64,000 nt of DNA from Maribellus luteus (GTDB lineage: Bacteria > Bacteroidota > Bacteroidia > Bacteroidales > Prolixibacteraceae), in assembly GCF_003576475.1 (NCBI RefSeq), contig NZ_QWGR01000005.1:310001-374000 (forward strand), given 5' to 3'. Each line of letters starts with the position of its first letter. Position 1 is the stretch's first letter. Shown here piece by piece: positions 53,744 through 62,472 of the stretch. The translations under genes were made by a program, and so were the position numbers. Under the pieces are notes generated by a model. That model was not told the origin of the DNA. It worked only from the letters and a program-made list of their open reading frames with translations, and did not search any database.

Positions 53744-54451
53744 ATGACAAATCAGGATTTGATCCATCATATACCTACCATTGATACCAGTAGTTTGGTA
53801 GACAAAGTTGAAATGCAGCTTTTGGAGATTTTTATCAACCGGGGCCTTAAAACCGGAGATGTAATTCCGAAAGAAGTTGAACTTGCCGCTGCCATGGGCG
53901 TGAGCCGAACCGTGATAAGAGAATCACTAACCCGCTTAAAAACAATGGGTTTGATAGACTCAAAGAAACACAAAGGCACCATCCTCACCAGCCCCAACCT
54001 GGCACAAATACTTCAGCGCTCTATGATTCCCAAAATACTGGACGACGAAACACTGAAGAATATTTTTGAGATTCGCCTGATTCTTGAAATAGGAATGGCC
54101 GACTCTATTTTCCATCATATCACCGACGACGACATCCGGGAGCTGGAAGAAATTACAGAATCGGAACCCACGTCAACCGAAGATGTTTTGTTTGATATTG
54201 ATCATGAAATCAAATTTCATGGCAAATTGTACGAGATAACAAACAATGAAACACTAAAAAATTTTCAGACGATTTTGCTTCCCGCTTTCAATTTTACCTA
54301 CGACAGCGGATTGATCAACAAACCCATCAAAAAGAAGAAACACATTTCGCACAAGGGGTTGGTGGAAATCCTAAAAACGGGCAATCCGAAAAAGTTCAGG
54401 GAAGCCATGCGAAAACACCTCGATAATCATTTTAGCCGCTTGTTTGATTAA
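53744..54451 (+). CDS. nanR: GntR/FadR-subfamily regulator, probable controller of the sialic acid locus
   Basis: This 235-residue regulator has a winged helix at about 18-85 (VELAAAMGVSRTVIRESLTRLKTMGLI) and a C-terminal FCD helical domain (about 95-230). The metal/ligand residues of the FCD domain are probably in DIDHEIKFHGKLYE and the late His of HKGLVEIL. It is divergent from susC and 178 bp away. E. coli NanR, which responds to sialic acid, is of the same subfamily. Two TGT-N3-ACA sites lie between the genes, so repression of susC relieved by Neu5Ac or a downstream sugar is likely. The name nanR is by context. Confidence 0.85.
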   Translation: MTNQDLIHHIPTIDTSSLVDKVEMQLLEIFINRGLKTGDVIPKEVELAAAMGVSRTVIRESLTRLKTMGLIDSKKHKGTILTSPNLAQILQRSMIPKILDDETLKNIFEIRLILEIGMADSIFHHITDDDIRELEEITESEPTSTEDVLFDIDHEIKFHGKLYEITNNETLKNFQTILLPAFNFTYDSGLINKPIKKKKHISHKGLVEILKTGNPKKFREAMRKHLDNHFSRLFD

Positions 54452-54673
54452 AAGTTTATCTCGTTTTCAAATAACGTTATTAACGGCCTGGTTCAGAAAT
54501 ATTACATCAAGCTGGATACGCCGGGTGAGTTTGGGGGTGTTTACATCTGGGATTCCCATGAATCGCTGGAAGAATTCAGGCAATCAGAACTGGCAACTAC
54601 TACCAAAGCCTCCCTGGGAGTAGAACCACCCTCCATAGAGGTAGCCGGTATTTTATTCCAGTTGCGGGATTAA
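54452..54673 (+). pseudogene. Relic of a YdhR-family monooxygenase-like gene, N-terminus missing
   Basis: The frame is open directly after the regulator's stop codon, in the same frame, for 73 codons, with no ATG. The translation from about codon 12 on (GLVQKYYIKLDTPGEFGGVY, then IWDSHESLEEFRQSELA, ending VAGILFQLRD) resembles the C-terminal two thirds of YdhR/DUF-type dimeric alpha-beta barrel monooxygenases of about 100 residues. The first 30 or so residues are lost, so it is probably a deletion remnant. Use of a rare start codon cannot be excluded. Confidence 0.65.
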
Positions 54674-54713
54674 GAAACAGAACTGCTCGCAGATATCTCT
54701 GGCTACAACATTC

Positions 54714-55937
54714 TTAAAATTTGTAGGCTACTCCCCATTCAATCCAGTCGGCACTTCCCCCGTTGCGGGTTTTCAGTGCAATATGAATATCGGTGTGCTC
54801 TGAAATACCTATTCGCCCTCCCACTCTCATAAACCATTTTCCACGCTGGGTGAACGGTTTGTAGATGTACCTTCCGTAATTAAACATAAAGGAAATGCGC
54901 TCAATCAGGTAATGAAATCCCACATGTGCCCCGTAAAAAGTTTTATCGGAAAATGCGGTTTCCTGTGGCAGCAAATCGTCGTAATAATTCTCAACCGATC
55001 CGTCGTAAAATACATCCAGCCCTCCGATTGCCTTTAAGCGGTGCGAAAACTGGTAGGCGTACTCAGCAGTAATCGAACTCGTCAGATACCTGGGACCTTC
55101 TGCCCCGGTTGTATCCACTTCGCCAAAATCATTCTTAAATTTCCCGGGGCTTTCCTGCATGGTTCCAATGCTACTCATCAGAATAAACTCATGCTTTGGC
55201 TTAAATTCGCTTATAGCTGCATCAACGTAGGTAGGACGAAGTGCAGGCTGATAGCCAGGATCAGTATGTTTGGTGAAATTTTTCACAGGGTTGAAATGAT
55301 AGGCAGTGGCCAGGTTTAATCCCACCAGGTTTATACCTTTTTGCGGAGTAAACGACCGCCCGTTACTAAAGTGCAGGAACGAAAAGCCAAGCGCAATGTC
55401 CATCCGGTCCGACCATTCGTAATACAACTGAAGCGAAAAGTTTGAATGCAGGTTACTCTTGGCTCCAATGTATTTCTGGTAAGGATTGGTTTCGGCATCG
55501 TAAGGCACAAAATCAGTGGCAATACCAATCTCCACATCTCCGTTTAGCCTGAATTTGCCAAACCTTGCAATGGGCGCGCCATAGAAAAAATAGAAAGAAG
55601 CCGGCTTTCCCAAGAGCGAATCAACCACTGTTTTTCCCAGGTCGAAATACGAAACTCCCAAGCCATATTGCGGATATCCATGTACCCTTTGCCATTCTTT
55701 TCTCCCGGTTGATTGGGTACCTAAGCGTATCCCTGTTCCCCAAAATCCATCCCGTAACACGCCCGGAGCACCTCCTTCTACCATGTGCCCGCCTTTATAG
55801 CCGGTAACCTGAATGTAATTGAACCAACCGTAGTTATCATCCTTTTTTAAATCCTCTTTTTTGAAAGTTGAAAACTCCTGTGCATTTACTACTAGCAGGA
55901 GAAACAGAGCCGTAACTGAACTTATAAATCTTTTCAT
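54714..55937 (-). CDS. PagL-like lipid A deacylase (acyloxyacyl hydrolase family), outer membrane
   Basis: This 407-residue protein has a signal peptide (MKRFISSVTALFLLLVVNAQ) and many amphipathic strands, ending in WGVAYKF with C-terminal Phe. The PagL motif is FLHFSNGRSF with His189, Ser191 and Asn192, where PagL has its His-Ser pair. PagL itself is about 170 residues; Bacteroidota members are around twice that and have a second barrel-like half, so the exact activity (removal of the 3-O acyl chain of lipid A) is inferred. It is 10 bp after the PEGA lipoprotein gene, so the two are one operon. Confidence 0.8.
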   Translation of the reverse strand: MKRFISSVTALFLLLVVNAQEFSTFKKEDLKKDDNYGWFNYIQVTGYKGGHMVEGGAPGVLRDGFWGTGIRLGTQSTGRKEWQRVHGYPQYGLGVSYFDLGKTVVDSLLGKPASFYFFYGAPIARFGKFRLNGDVEIGIATDFVPYDAETNPYQKYIGAKSNLHSNFSLQLYYEWSDRMDIALGFSFLHFSNGRSFTPQKGINLVGLNLATAYHFNPVKNFTKHTDPGYQPALRPTYVDAAISEFKPKHEFILMSSIGTMQESPGKFKNDFGEVDTTGAEGPRYLTSSITAEYAYQFSHRLKAIGGLDVFYDGSVENYYDDLLPQETAFSDKTFYGAHVGFHYLIERISFMFNYGRYIYKPFTQRGKWFMRVGGRIGISEHTDIHIALKTRNGGSADWIEWGVAYKF

Positions 55938-55947
55938 TGCTGCCGTT

Positions 55948-56352
55948 TTAATGTTGCTTTATAAGTTCGTATTTGAATCTTCGGGGACTGGGTTGGTAAA
56001 TGTTCCCGGTTGTATAATCGATAATAAGCGGAACGCCCCCGATAAGCAAGTCGACAACTGAGTAGGCCGCACTTTGTTTTCGAAGCAAAACATATTCTTT
56101 GGGTTCGTAACCTTCTGCTTTCAGTACAAGAATGCTTCCGTGCTGTATTTTCTTTTTAGGAACCATCACTACTCCCGGGGCTTCACCGACCTTCTCACCG
56201 TCAATAATAACTTCAGCCTTTGGTAAACTTTCTTTGGAAAATACCAGGCGATGCGACCTTCCCTCCAAAATAGTAGCACAACTACTAAAAATTAAAAGTG
56301 CTACCATTAAGAGAAATAACCTGCTTAATGAATTCTGAACACTACCTTTCAT
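55948..56352 (-). CDS. PEGA-domain lipoprotein
   Basis: This 134-residue protein has a lipoprotein signal (LFLLMVALLIFSSC) and a single PEGA-like domain (PKAEVIIDGEKVGEAPGVVMV ... LVLKAEGYEPKEYVL, across residues 42-90). Then comes a hydrophobic GG segment (YSVVDLLIGGVPLIID), which may be a membrane-inserting or glycine-zipper-like stretch. ATG 56352 is used because the longer frame puts 14 polar residues in front. It is first in an operon with the PagL-like gene. PEGA domains sit in envelope proteins; no catalytic role is expected. Confidence 0.78.
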   Translation of the reverse strand: MKGSVQNSLSRLFLLMVALLIFSSCATILEGRSHRLVFSKESLPKAEVIIDGEKVGEAPGVVMVPKKKIQHGSILVLKAEGYEPKEYVLLRKQSAAYSVVDLLIGGVPLIIDYTTGNIYQPSPRRFKYELIKQH

Positions 56353-56594
56353 AAAACCCGGATTAATGAATTTCTCGTCATGTTTGGCCGGCAAAGTTAT
56401 TTCAAATTACAAAAATGGTTTTATAAGACCTTAGGAAAGGTGCAGGGCTTTTCCATAAAATAACGTGTCATTTATGTTTTAACGATAATGTTTGATCCCA
56501 AAAGAAACACTACGATTAACAATAATGCCCTAAAATCGGCTCCCCCACTTTCAAAATTAAAGAAGAGGCTGTACAAAAAGAGAGCCTGCCCCCT

Positions 56595-58247
56595 TTATTC
56601 GTTAATGATATCTACATCTTTGAACATGTAGCGATTATCACTAAGTCTTAAACTCTTACCGCTGGCTGTGCTTACCTTTTTTAAGGTCACTTTCCGGGTT
56701 CTGACATAGGGGAAAGGTTCTTCGTAAGTTTCGTCGGTCATTTTCGAATTGAAATTGGAAAAAATAGCGGGCCCTTCGTATTTATCGGGATGGTTCGTGT
56801 CGTCGACATAAAGCCCATCGATGATTACCTCTTCGGGCATGTAACAGGTGTAGCCAAAGTTGTGCTTGCCTGAATTGGAACCACCAATGAGAGAGGCACT
56901 GATTTTATTGCCGTTTGCCGGAACAAAAACACAATCGCGAATAATCATTTTTCCCTTCCAGGTGCTGCCGTAATCCGAACGCAGATTGATCAGACTTCGT
57001 CCCCTAATGGTTGACTTTTCAACGGTAAAAGTGCCGCTGCCAATGGCATTAATTCCCTGATGGCCGAGCGTTGAGTTACGAATGGTCGCATTGGCAACGC
57101 CCATATGCGCGTCGAAACGGGAAAACGTACAACCGTCGAACAAAAGGTTCTTGGAGTAGTTCGATCCCATTATGCCCCAATACCTGTTGTCGTTTATATC
57201 ATTTGTCTGGCTACAGTTGATAAAGGAAACATTGAGCGCACGATTCACTGTAATATCATAGGTTCCCATCGACACCGGAACACCTGCCGAACCAATTGTC
57301 TGGTAGGTTTTGTGCCCCGTTAGAACGCAATTTTTAATCGTTACCCAGGCACATTCACTAATATTGAAGAAGCCACCATAAGGCGCACCATGGTCACCTT
57401 CTCCAACAATACGGTGTTCCAATCCATCTACCACCACATTGGAGCGCTTGATGGATATGCCCCGGCTGTAATACGTGTATTTCGATTCTGCTCTGTTCGC
57501 GATGGTCCTAAAATGTCCGCCGGTAATGGTAAGTGTTTCCTCATCAATGGGAAGCGCAGTTACATTTGTGACCTGATCAAAGTCCCAAATGATCGGAGCA
57601 TCCATATTTACATTCCCGTTTTTGTCAACAATAAAAATATCGGTTTGCGAAGATCCGTTATTTTGATTCGGTCCAAACCTGATGTAGCGTTTTACATTTG
57701 AATCGGTAACAGTAACCAGGCAAGTGGCAGGGAGTGAAACATCTACTTTTTTCTGGTTTGCCCTCAACGAAACGATTCCGTCAGGCTTGAACGATTCCAA
57801 AGCAGAATTCACCAGAAAAACAGGCGAATTTCGGTTCTCCACTTTTGTATCGTCAATAATAAAAGTAGCTGTTCCAAAATCGGTATTGGTACGAATAACT
57901 GCGGTGCGGTTCTTCCCTCCCAGGTAGTACGTCGCTCCATCGTCAGCCTTTACACCAAGACCTTCCTGGTTAGCAAAAGCGTGTGTTGCAACCAGGGCCT
58001 CCATATCATCCGTTTTCCCGTCGCCTGCAGCACCAAAATCGCTGTAACGCACAACTCCGTCAGCTTTAAACTTCCGCAAATCTTTTGGAGATACGTTTAT
58101 TTGCATCTCCCCATTCCCGGTTGTTTGAACCGCTGTTTTGCTCTTTTCGAACGTTATTACCACATTATCAATTGATTTACTGGCAGTTTGCCCAAAGGAT
58201 ATCGTTACAAAAAAAAGTAAGCTGAAAAATAAAATCGCAGGTTTCAT
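56595..58247 (-). CDS. Secreted right-handed beta-helix protein (pectate lyase superfamily type)
   Basis: This 550-residue protein has a signal peptide (MKPAILFFSLLFFVTISFGQ). After about residue 65 it has YSDFGAAGDGKTDD, the signature start of the pectate lyase 3/GH28-like beta-helix proteins, then repeated strands (VTIKNCVLTG, LLFDGCTFSRF, ATIRNSTLG, MIIRDCVFV). A role in cutting or binding polysaccharide is likely, but I see no clear GH28 or lyase catalytic triad, so the substrate is open. It is a single-gene unit; a weak hairpin lies just downstream (about 56534-56562). Confidence 0.82.
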   Translation of the reverse strand: MKPAILFFSLLFFVTISFGQTASKSIDNVVITFEKSKTAVQTTGNGEMQINVSPKDLRKFKADGVVRYSDFGAAGDGKTDDMEALVATHAFANQEGLGVKADDGATYYLGGKNRTAVIRTNTDFGTATFIIDDTKVENRNSPVFLVNSALESFKPDGIVSLRANQKKVDVSLPATCLVTVTDSNVKRYIRFGPNQNNGSSQTDIFIVDKNGNVNMDAPIIWDFDQVTNVTALPIDEETLTITGGHFRTIANRAESKYTYYSRGISIKRSNVVVDGLEHRIVGEGDHGAPYGGFFNISECAWVTIKNCVLTGHKTYQTIGSAGVPVSMGTYDITVNRALNVSFINCSQTNDINDNRYWGIMGSNYSKNLLFDGCTFSRFDAHMGVANATIRNSTLGHQGINAIGSGTFTVEKSTIRGRSLINLRSDYGSTWKGKMIIRDCVFVPANGNKISASLIGGSNSGKHNFGYTCYMPEEVIIDGLYVDDTNHPDKYEGPAIFSNFNSKMTDETYEEPFPYVRTRKVTLKKVSTASGKSLRLSDNRYMFKDVDIINE

Positions 58248-58586
58248 AGGTTTTACGGTTTAGTGTCGACCTGAAAGTATAAACTATAAATTAAACCAAC
58301 AAATTTATGCTACACCTTGACAATGCTAAAGAACCGTTCAAGAGGCACCGGAAAAAGATTGCCGGCAGAATCACCACCCTTTATTCCCGAGTTTTCTATC
58401 CAGTAAATATTCTCAACAATCTTAACTTTCCCCGCACCCACAAAAACAAAATGCGGAAAAGTGCTTGTCACAGCATCAATACCAACTCACCGGAACAAAA
58501 TAATACTAGTTTTGCGCAACATTTCACGGCGGTACCTTGTTATAAAAGGTCATTTTTTGTGAACTGATACCGATCAAAATAGAACG
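58248..58586. other. Divergent gap between the beta-helix and VTT genes
   Basis: About 340 bp. An open frame of 86 codons (58307-58567, plus) has no family match that I know and a basic, low-complexity composition; I do not call it a gene. No repeat or RNA is evident. Confidence 0.35.
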
Positions 58587-59207
58587 ATGATAAAAAATCT
58601 GTTGTACAACTTTTCGCCCAGGCGCCTATCGATACTGAACCGATATTACAAAATCACTCAGTTTTATTCTTTTCTGAAAAGTACTGCTTATAAAGGAGGC
58701 ACGGTAACTGCCATTTTTGTATTGTTGCTGGTTAGCCTGGAGATTTTTCTGCTGGATTTTAATTTACTACTCAACAACCTGGTGACGATGTATTCGCCCA
58801 AAGTAATTTACTCGGTTTTTCTTTTGTCAGAAACCGCTTTGGGACTACTGCCACCCGAAATGTTTATTGCCTGGGCCGCCAAACTCAACACTCCCTGGAT
58901 AGCTCTTTTCGTATTGGCTTCGTTATCGTACATCGGAGGAGTAATCGCCTACTTTCTGGGAACCCGCCTGTTTCTCGTCCCTTTTATTAAAACGCACATT
59001 GAAACAAAAATACAGAAGCACATCATCAACCTGAGAAAATGGGGTGGTATTTTCGTTTTTCTGGGTGCGGTATCGCCCATTCCCCACTCTATTGTAAGTT
59101 TGGCTTCGGGGCTGATCAAATACAACTTCAAAAACTACCTGCTTTGGGCTCTGTTCCGTTACATGCGCTTTATTATTTATGCCCTCATTATTTTTGGAAT
59201 TTTTTAG
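58587..59207 (+). CDS. VTT-domain (DedA/YqaA-like) membrane protein
   Basis: This 206-residue inner-membrane protein has four to five hydrophobic segments. The central block SETALGLLPPEMFIAWAAKL and SLSYIGGVIAYFLGTRLF fits the VTT (SNARE-associated Golgi/DedA) fold; the late FLGAVSPIPHSIVSLASGLI resembles the DedA re-entrant helix with a conserved Pro. DedA-type proteins move lipid carriers such as undecaprenyl phosphate across the membrane in some members; that role is not shown for this subfamily. It is preceded by a basic N-terminus of about 45 residues. Confidence 0.8.
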   Translation: MIKNLLYNFSPRRLSILNRYYKITQFYSFLKSTAYKGGTVTAIFVLLLVSLEIFLLDFNLLLNNLVTMYSPKVIYSVFLLSETALGLLPPEMFIAWAAKLNTPWIALFVLASLSYIGGVIAYFLGTRLFLVPFIKTHIETKIQKHIINLRKWGGIFVFLGAVSPIPHSIVSLASGLIKYNFKNYLLWALFRYMRFIIYALIIFGIF

Positions 59208-59510
59208 AACCAATCGCCGCCCAAAGACTTTCCTTCGGTATCAGTACTCAAACTTATTAAAGACGAACCTTCTTTTACCGAAGCTTTAATTTGCATTTTC
59301 TCTTTTAGAACCAGCGCCTGGCATTCTTGCTTGCACAACAACAGGAGTAAAATCAACCTGTTACGTCTTTTTATTCCAGAAACCACCGCATGTGTTTTAT
59401 TGATTTTAGTGTCGTTGCCTATGGCATTTTTTGAGTTTTAAATTACTTTCGCTGTGTCAGCAACAGTCGCTATTTCTTTTTACAGTACTTTAACCACTTC
59501 AGCATAAACA
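59208..59510. other. Gap with a possible small minus-strand ORF
   Basis: About 300 bp. On the minus strand, 59204-59386 is open for 60 codons from a GTG, with a leader-like hydrophobic run (RLILLLLLCKQEC) and a polar tail ending GGDWF. It overlaps the end of the VTT gene by 4 bp. I cannot say whether it is translated. Confidence 0.3.
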
Positions 59511-60338
59511 ATGAATTTGATTTACAACGATAAACTTAATGGATTCTTTTCCATGTCAGTTGCCGATAACTGGTTTCAGCGAAATGCCGGCCAACCATTG
59601 TCAACCTTTTGTATTGTACTGAATTACGGGGAAACAATCGATATCCAGATCGACCTGAAGAAATACCAGATTCAAAACAATCAGATTTGCTGTATCAACC
59701 CGGGGAGTATTATTCCGAAAATAAGCAGTAAAGACCAAAAACATTGTTTTATTGATTTTAACCAGGCTTTTTACTGCCTGGAGTTGCACGACAAGGAATT
59801 ATCCTGTAACGGCTTGCTTTTCGGGGCTTTGCCACAACCTCCCGTTTTGAGCTTTCCGGAAGAAGAAGCTACAGACAATATCGGGCTGATTGAAATGCTA
59901 AAAAGAGAGTTTAGTTATGCCGAAAGTAACCAGGGCGATATGCTACGTGTTTTATTAAAGCAATTAATAATAAAGTGTGTAAGGCTTGCCAAAAAACAAT
60001 TGTTTAACACTACCGACCTTCCACAGGAGGAAACAGACATTATCCGAAGATTTCAGGCCCTGGTAGAAAAGTATTTCAGGGAAAAACACAAAGTGGCTGA
60101 TTATGCTGAAATGATGTACAAATCGCCTAAAACTTTATCCAACACATTCAAAAAATTAAACGGTCAGTCTCCCCTGCAAATAATACAGGAAAGAATAGTA
60201 CTCGAAGCCAAAAGATTAATGAACTACACCGATAAATCGGTTAAAGAAATTTCGTTTGAGCTGGGTTTTTCTGAACCGGCTCATTTTAGCAGGCTATTTA
60301 AAAAAGTGACGGGTGAAAGCCCCAGCGAATTTCAATAA
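59511..60338 (+). CDS. AraC family transcriptional regulator
   Basis: This 275-residue protein has an N-terminal sensing region of about 165 residues of no family I know (possibly cupin-like: residues 20-100 rich in short strands). The C-terminal AraC double helix-turn-helix starts about residue 178. HTH 1 is KVADYAEMMYKSPKTLSNTF and the second is SVKEISFELGFSEPAHFSRL followed by FKKVTGESPSEF. It converges on the DsrE/peroxiredoxin genes. It may control those redox genes or the VTT gene upstream; no binding site could be assigned. Confidence 0.9.
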   Translation: MNLIYNDKLNGFFSMSVADNWFQRNAGQPLSTFCIVLNYGETIDIQIDLKKYQIQNNQICCINPGSIIPKISSKDQKHCFIDFNQAFYCLELHDKELSCNGLLFGALPQPPVLSFPEEEATDNIGLIEMLKREFSYAESNQGDMLRVLLKQLIIKCVRLAKKQLFNTTDLPQEETDIIRRFQALVEKYFREKHKVADYAEMMYKSPKTLSNTFKKLNGQSPLQIIQERIVLEAKRLMNYTDKSVKEISFELGFSEPAHFSRLFKKVTGESPSEFQ

Positions 60339-60370
60339 AAAGACCGGCTTGCAAGCAACAAGACCGGTCT
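60336..60370 (-). terminator. Terminator of the DsrE gene
   Basis: On the minus strand agaccggtcttg pairs with caagccggtct (one bulged base) around a short loop, then TTTTTATT follows. It starts 17 bp after the DsrE stop and overlaps the end of the convergent AraC gene. Confidence 0.82.
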
Positions 60371-60386
60371 CCAGCGTATAATGGAA

Positions 60387-60818
60387 TTAAAAAGTCAGCA
60401 CTTTTACGGAATCATCTTTTAGATAATAAGTCAACGGTTTTCCCATTCCTGCTACCTCAAAACCAAGTCCTTTCAGATCATCGGTAACACCATAAGCACT
60501 TGCACAGGCAATGCAGGCTCGTATCTCAACTCCATCGTCTTTCATGGCTTTCAGTTTTTCCTGAATCTTCCGATTTTCGGATGTTAGTTTTGCCGACGGC
60601 CCCCAAATAATCAAGGTAACATCTTCAAACCATTTGTTCGTTTTCGCGGCATGTGTATACATTAATGCAACCCGGTCTGCCACATACGGATCGTCGCTTG
60701 TCCATACTACAACCAACTTGTCTTCCTGCGAGTTCTTTTGTTCCTGATTCATTGCGTTACCGGTATTTACTGTGAGAAAAGTTATAACAACAATTACCAG
60801 ATATTTTAATTGCTTCAT
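60387..60818 (-). CDS. Exported DsrE-like protein
   Basis: This 143-residue protein has a signal peptide (KYLVIVVITFLTVNTGNA). The mature part is DsrE-like: LVVVWTSDDPYVADRVALMY near residue 35, DVTLIIWGPSAKL near residue 66, and the cysteines in IRACIACASAYGV (about Cys97 and Cys100). DsrE family proteins carry or move sulfur on a Cys in the cytoplasm; an exported form is less well studied. It lies 12 bp after a peroxiredoxin-like gene, so both are likely one transcript and work in periplasmic thiol chemistry. Confidence 0.85.
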   Translation of the reverse strand: MKQLKYLVIVVITFLTVNTGNAMNQEQKNSQEDKLVVVWTSDDPYVADRVALMYTHAAKTNKWFEDVTLIIWGPSAKLTSENRKIQEKLKAMKDDGVEIRACIACASAYGVTDDLKGLGFEVAGMGKPLTYYLKDDSVKVLTF

Positions 60819-60830
60819 TTTTTGCGGATT

Positions 60831-61415
60831 TTACAAGTTTTTCAAAATGGCCAATAGCAGCTTCCCGGATAAGCGGGTAGAATAATCGGGATTAATGTAT
60901 TCGAACAGTATTTTCCCTGATGGAGAAACGACAAAAACCGATGGAACCGGCAGAATACCTTTATTCAGGCCTCCGCTTTTCTCGTTCAATAACCCGGAAT
61001 ACTGCCCGGGGGCTTTGAATGCTATTCCCATGGCTTTTATTAGCTCGCCGTCGGCATCAGAATACAGTTTATAGCGAATGCTTTTGTCTTCCTCTGTAAT
61101 TTTCAGATTCTCCGGCGCATCCGGACTCACGGCTATAATCTGGTAACCCAGGCTGATGATTTCGCTCTCAACTTCCTGGATATCCGACAAATGAGCGTTG
61201 CAGTACGGACACCATCCGCCCCGGTAAAAAAGCAAAACACCTGGTTTTTCGGCCAAAACGTCACTTAACTTATGAGTTGTGTTGTTCGCCGATTTTAGTT
61301 CTGCATCAGGAACCTGTTCTCCGATTAGCAAGGGCGAAACCTGCTCCGGAAGTTCCGGTATTTGTGCAATGGCAGAATTGCCAAGTAGTAGTAATACAAA
61401 TAATAACTGTTTCAT
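60831..61415 (-). CDS. Exported AhpC/TSA-type peroxiredoxin-like protein
   Basis: This 194-residue protein has a signal peptide (MKQLLFVLLLLGNSAIAQ). The thioredoxin-fold domain has VLLFYRGGWCPYCNAHLSDI with a CPYC pair (about Cys68 and Cys71). Later blocks are VIAVSPDAPENL and PSVFVVSPSGKILFEY. The YRGxWCPYC form is typical of a peroxiredoxin-like subfamily (AhpC/TSA-Redoxin) that may reduce peroxides or disulfides in the periplasm. It is upstream of the DsrE gene in the same operon. Confidence 0.87.
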   Translation of the reverse strand: MKQLLFVLLLLGNSAIAQIPELPEQVSPLLIGEQVPDAELKSANNTTHKLSDVLAEKPGVLLFYRGGWCPYCNAHLSDIQEVESEIISLGYQIIAVSPDAPENLKITEEDKSIRYKLYSDADGELIKAMGIAFKAPGQYSGLLNEKSGGLNKGILPVPSVFVVSPSGKILFEYINPDYSTRLSGKLLLAILKNL

Positions 61416-61619
61416 GGTAAGTATTTTTTATTTGATGTGCTATAATATTTATCTCTAAAAACTTGAGGATAATACCTCGTGCCTTATCGCTCCACGCTGC
61501 GGTCAATTACTTTCAACAAAAACCTTTCCTGGCCTTCGCTACCGGCTAAAAACACAGGTTTACAAACAAAAGCAACAGGACTTCAATACTTGCGTCCTGG
61601 AAAACTCCAGAGTGGATTC

Positions 61620-62171
61620 TTATGCCGCATAATTTTCCAAATCGGGGGCCAGCGGGAAATCAATCGGAACTTGGGTCGCGTTGTGTAAAAAGTTGGTAAA
61701 ACTGGTTACATTAACGATGGCAACCAAATCAACCAAAGCCTTATTATCAAAGCCTTCCTCAAAAAACAACTCCTTTAGTTCTTCGCTTAACTTCCCTTTG
61801 TTTGCCGCAATTTGCTGCGCAGCCTCTACAAGCAGGTTGGTTCGTTTATCAGAAAGTTGCGCTTTCCGGATGGCAATGGTTTCCTGCTCGGTAAAACCAT
61901 TCATTTTCGCAATGGCAGTATGAGCGGCTTTGCAATATTCGCAGTTGTTTACTTCGGAAACGGCCAGTTTAATGGCTTCCGTTTCTTTTTTGGTGAAATT
62001 AGAGGCACTTATCACCTCGGCGTAACTCAGGTAACCTGCCAAAACCTCAGACGAATAACCCATTGTGGCGTAAAGGTTAGGCACTATGCCTAATTTACTC
62101 TCAAGGTCTCCAAAAATTGTTTTTGCTTTTGCATCTACCTCATCTTTTGTTGGAACGATAATTTTCTTCAT
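61620..62171 (-). CDS. Carboxymuconolactone decarboxylase/AhpD-like peroxidase
   Basis: This 183-residue all-helical protein has the AhpD core motif EVNNCEYCKAAHTAIAKM (Glu-x3-Cys-x2-Cys-x3-His). CMD/AhpD proteins with this CxxC act as alkylhydroperoxidases or thiol-disulfide partners. ATG 62171 is chosen: an upstream frame of 64 codons to 62363 is poor in composition. It lies 204 bp before the peroxiredoxin-like gene on the same strand, so co-transcription is possible but not certain. With those two genes it forms a redox stress set. Confidence 0.88.
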   Translation of the reverse strand: MKKIIVPTKDEVDAKAKTIFGDLESKLGIVPNLYATMGYSSEVLAGYLSYAEVISASNFTKKETEAIKLAVSEVNNCEYCKAAHTAIAKMNGFTEQETIAIRKAQLSDKRTNLLVEAAQQIAANKGKLSEELKELFFEEGFDNKALVDLVAIVNVTSFTNFLHNATQVPIDFPLAPDLENYAA

Positions 62172-62472
62172 TTTATTAAAAATTAAAAGGTTATTATATA
62201 CGGCACAAAGATGTGGTGGATTTATGACCTCGGGAATGAAGGTTTTTCCCTTGAGCTTATCAATTTTTCCCTTTTTGTATAAAAATCGCCCAAACTTCCT
62301 GATTGAAACCGAGATTTTCAGAACTAAGGCTGCAAAAGAGAAATGGCCATTACTGTTGATCAACGGCCTAAGAACATCTCAACTCTTTATGGGCCGATCA
62401 CCCTAAAGCGAAACTCTCCCGGCTGCCAAACGTATTTATTTCGGTACCAGTTTTAACAAAGACCCCATAATA
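62172..62472. other. Divergent gap between AhpD-like and hybrid kinase genes
   Basis: About 300 bp with no gene that I accept. It must hold the promoters of both genes, but no full TTTG / TAnnTTTG pair was found by eye. Confidence 0.35.

Noticed and set aside
56534-56562. Short hairpin (aggct/agcct) after the beta-helix gene
   Set aside because: Only a 5-bp stem with a long loop and no clean T run; too weak to call a terminator.
58307-58567. 86-codon plus-strand frame between two genes
   Set aside because: No family match, basic low-complexity composition and no clear ribosome site.
59204-59386. 60-codon minus-strand frame with a hydrophobic leader
   Set aside because: It begins at GTG and overlaps the VTT gene end; it is noted as possible but not called.
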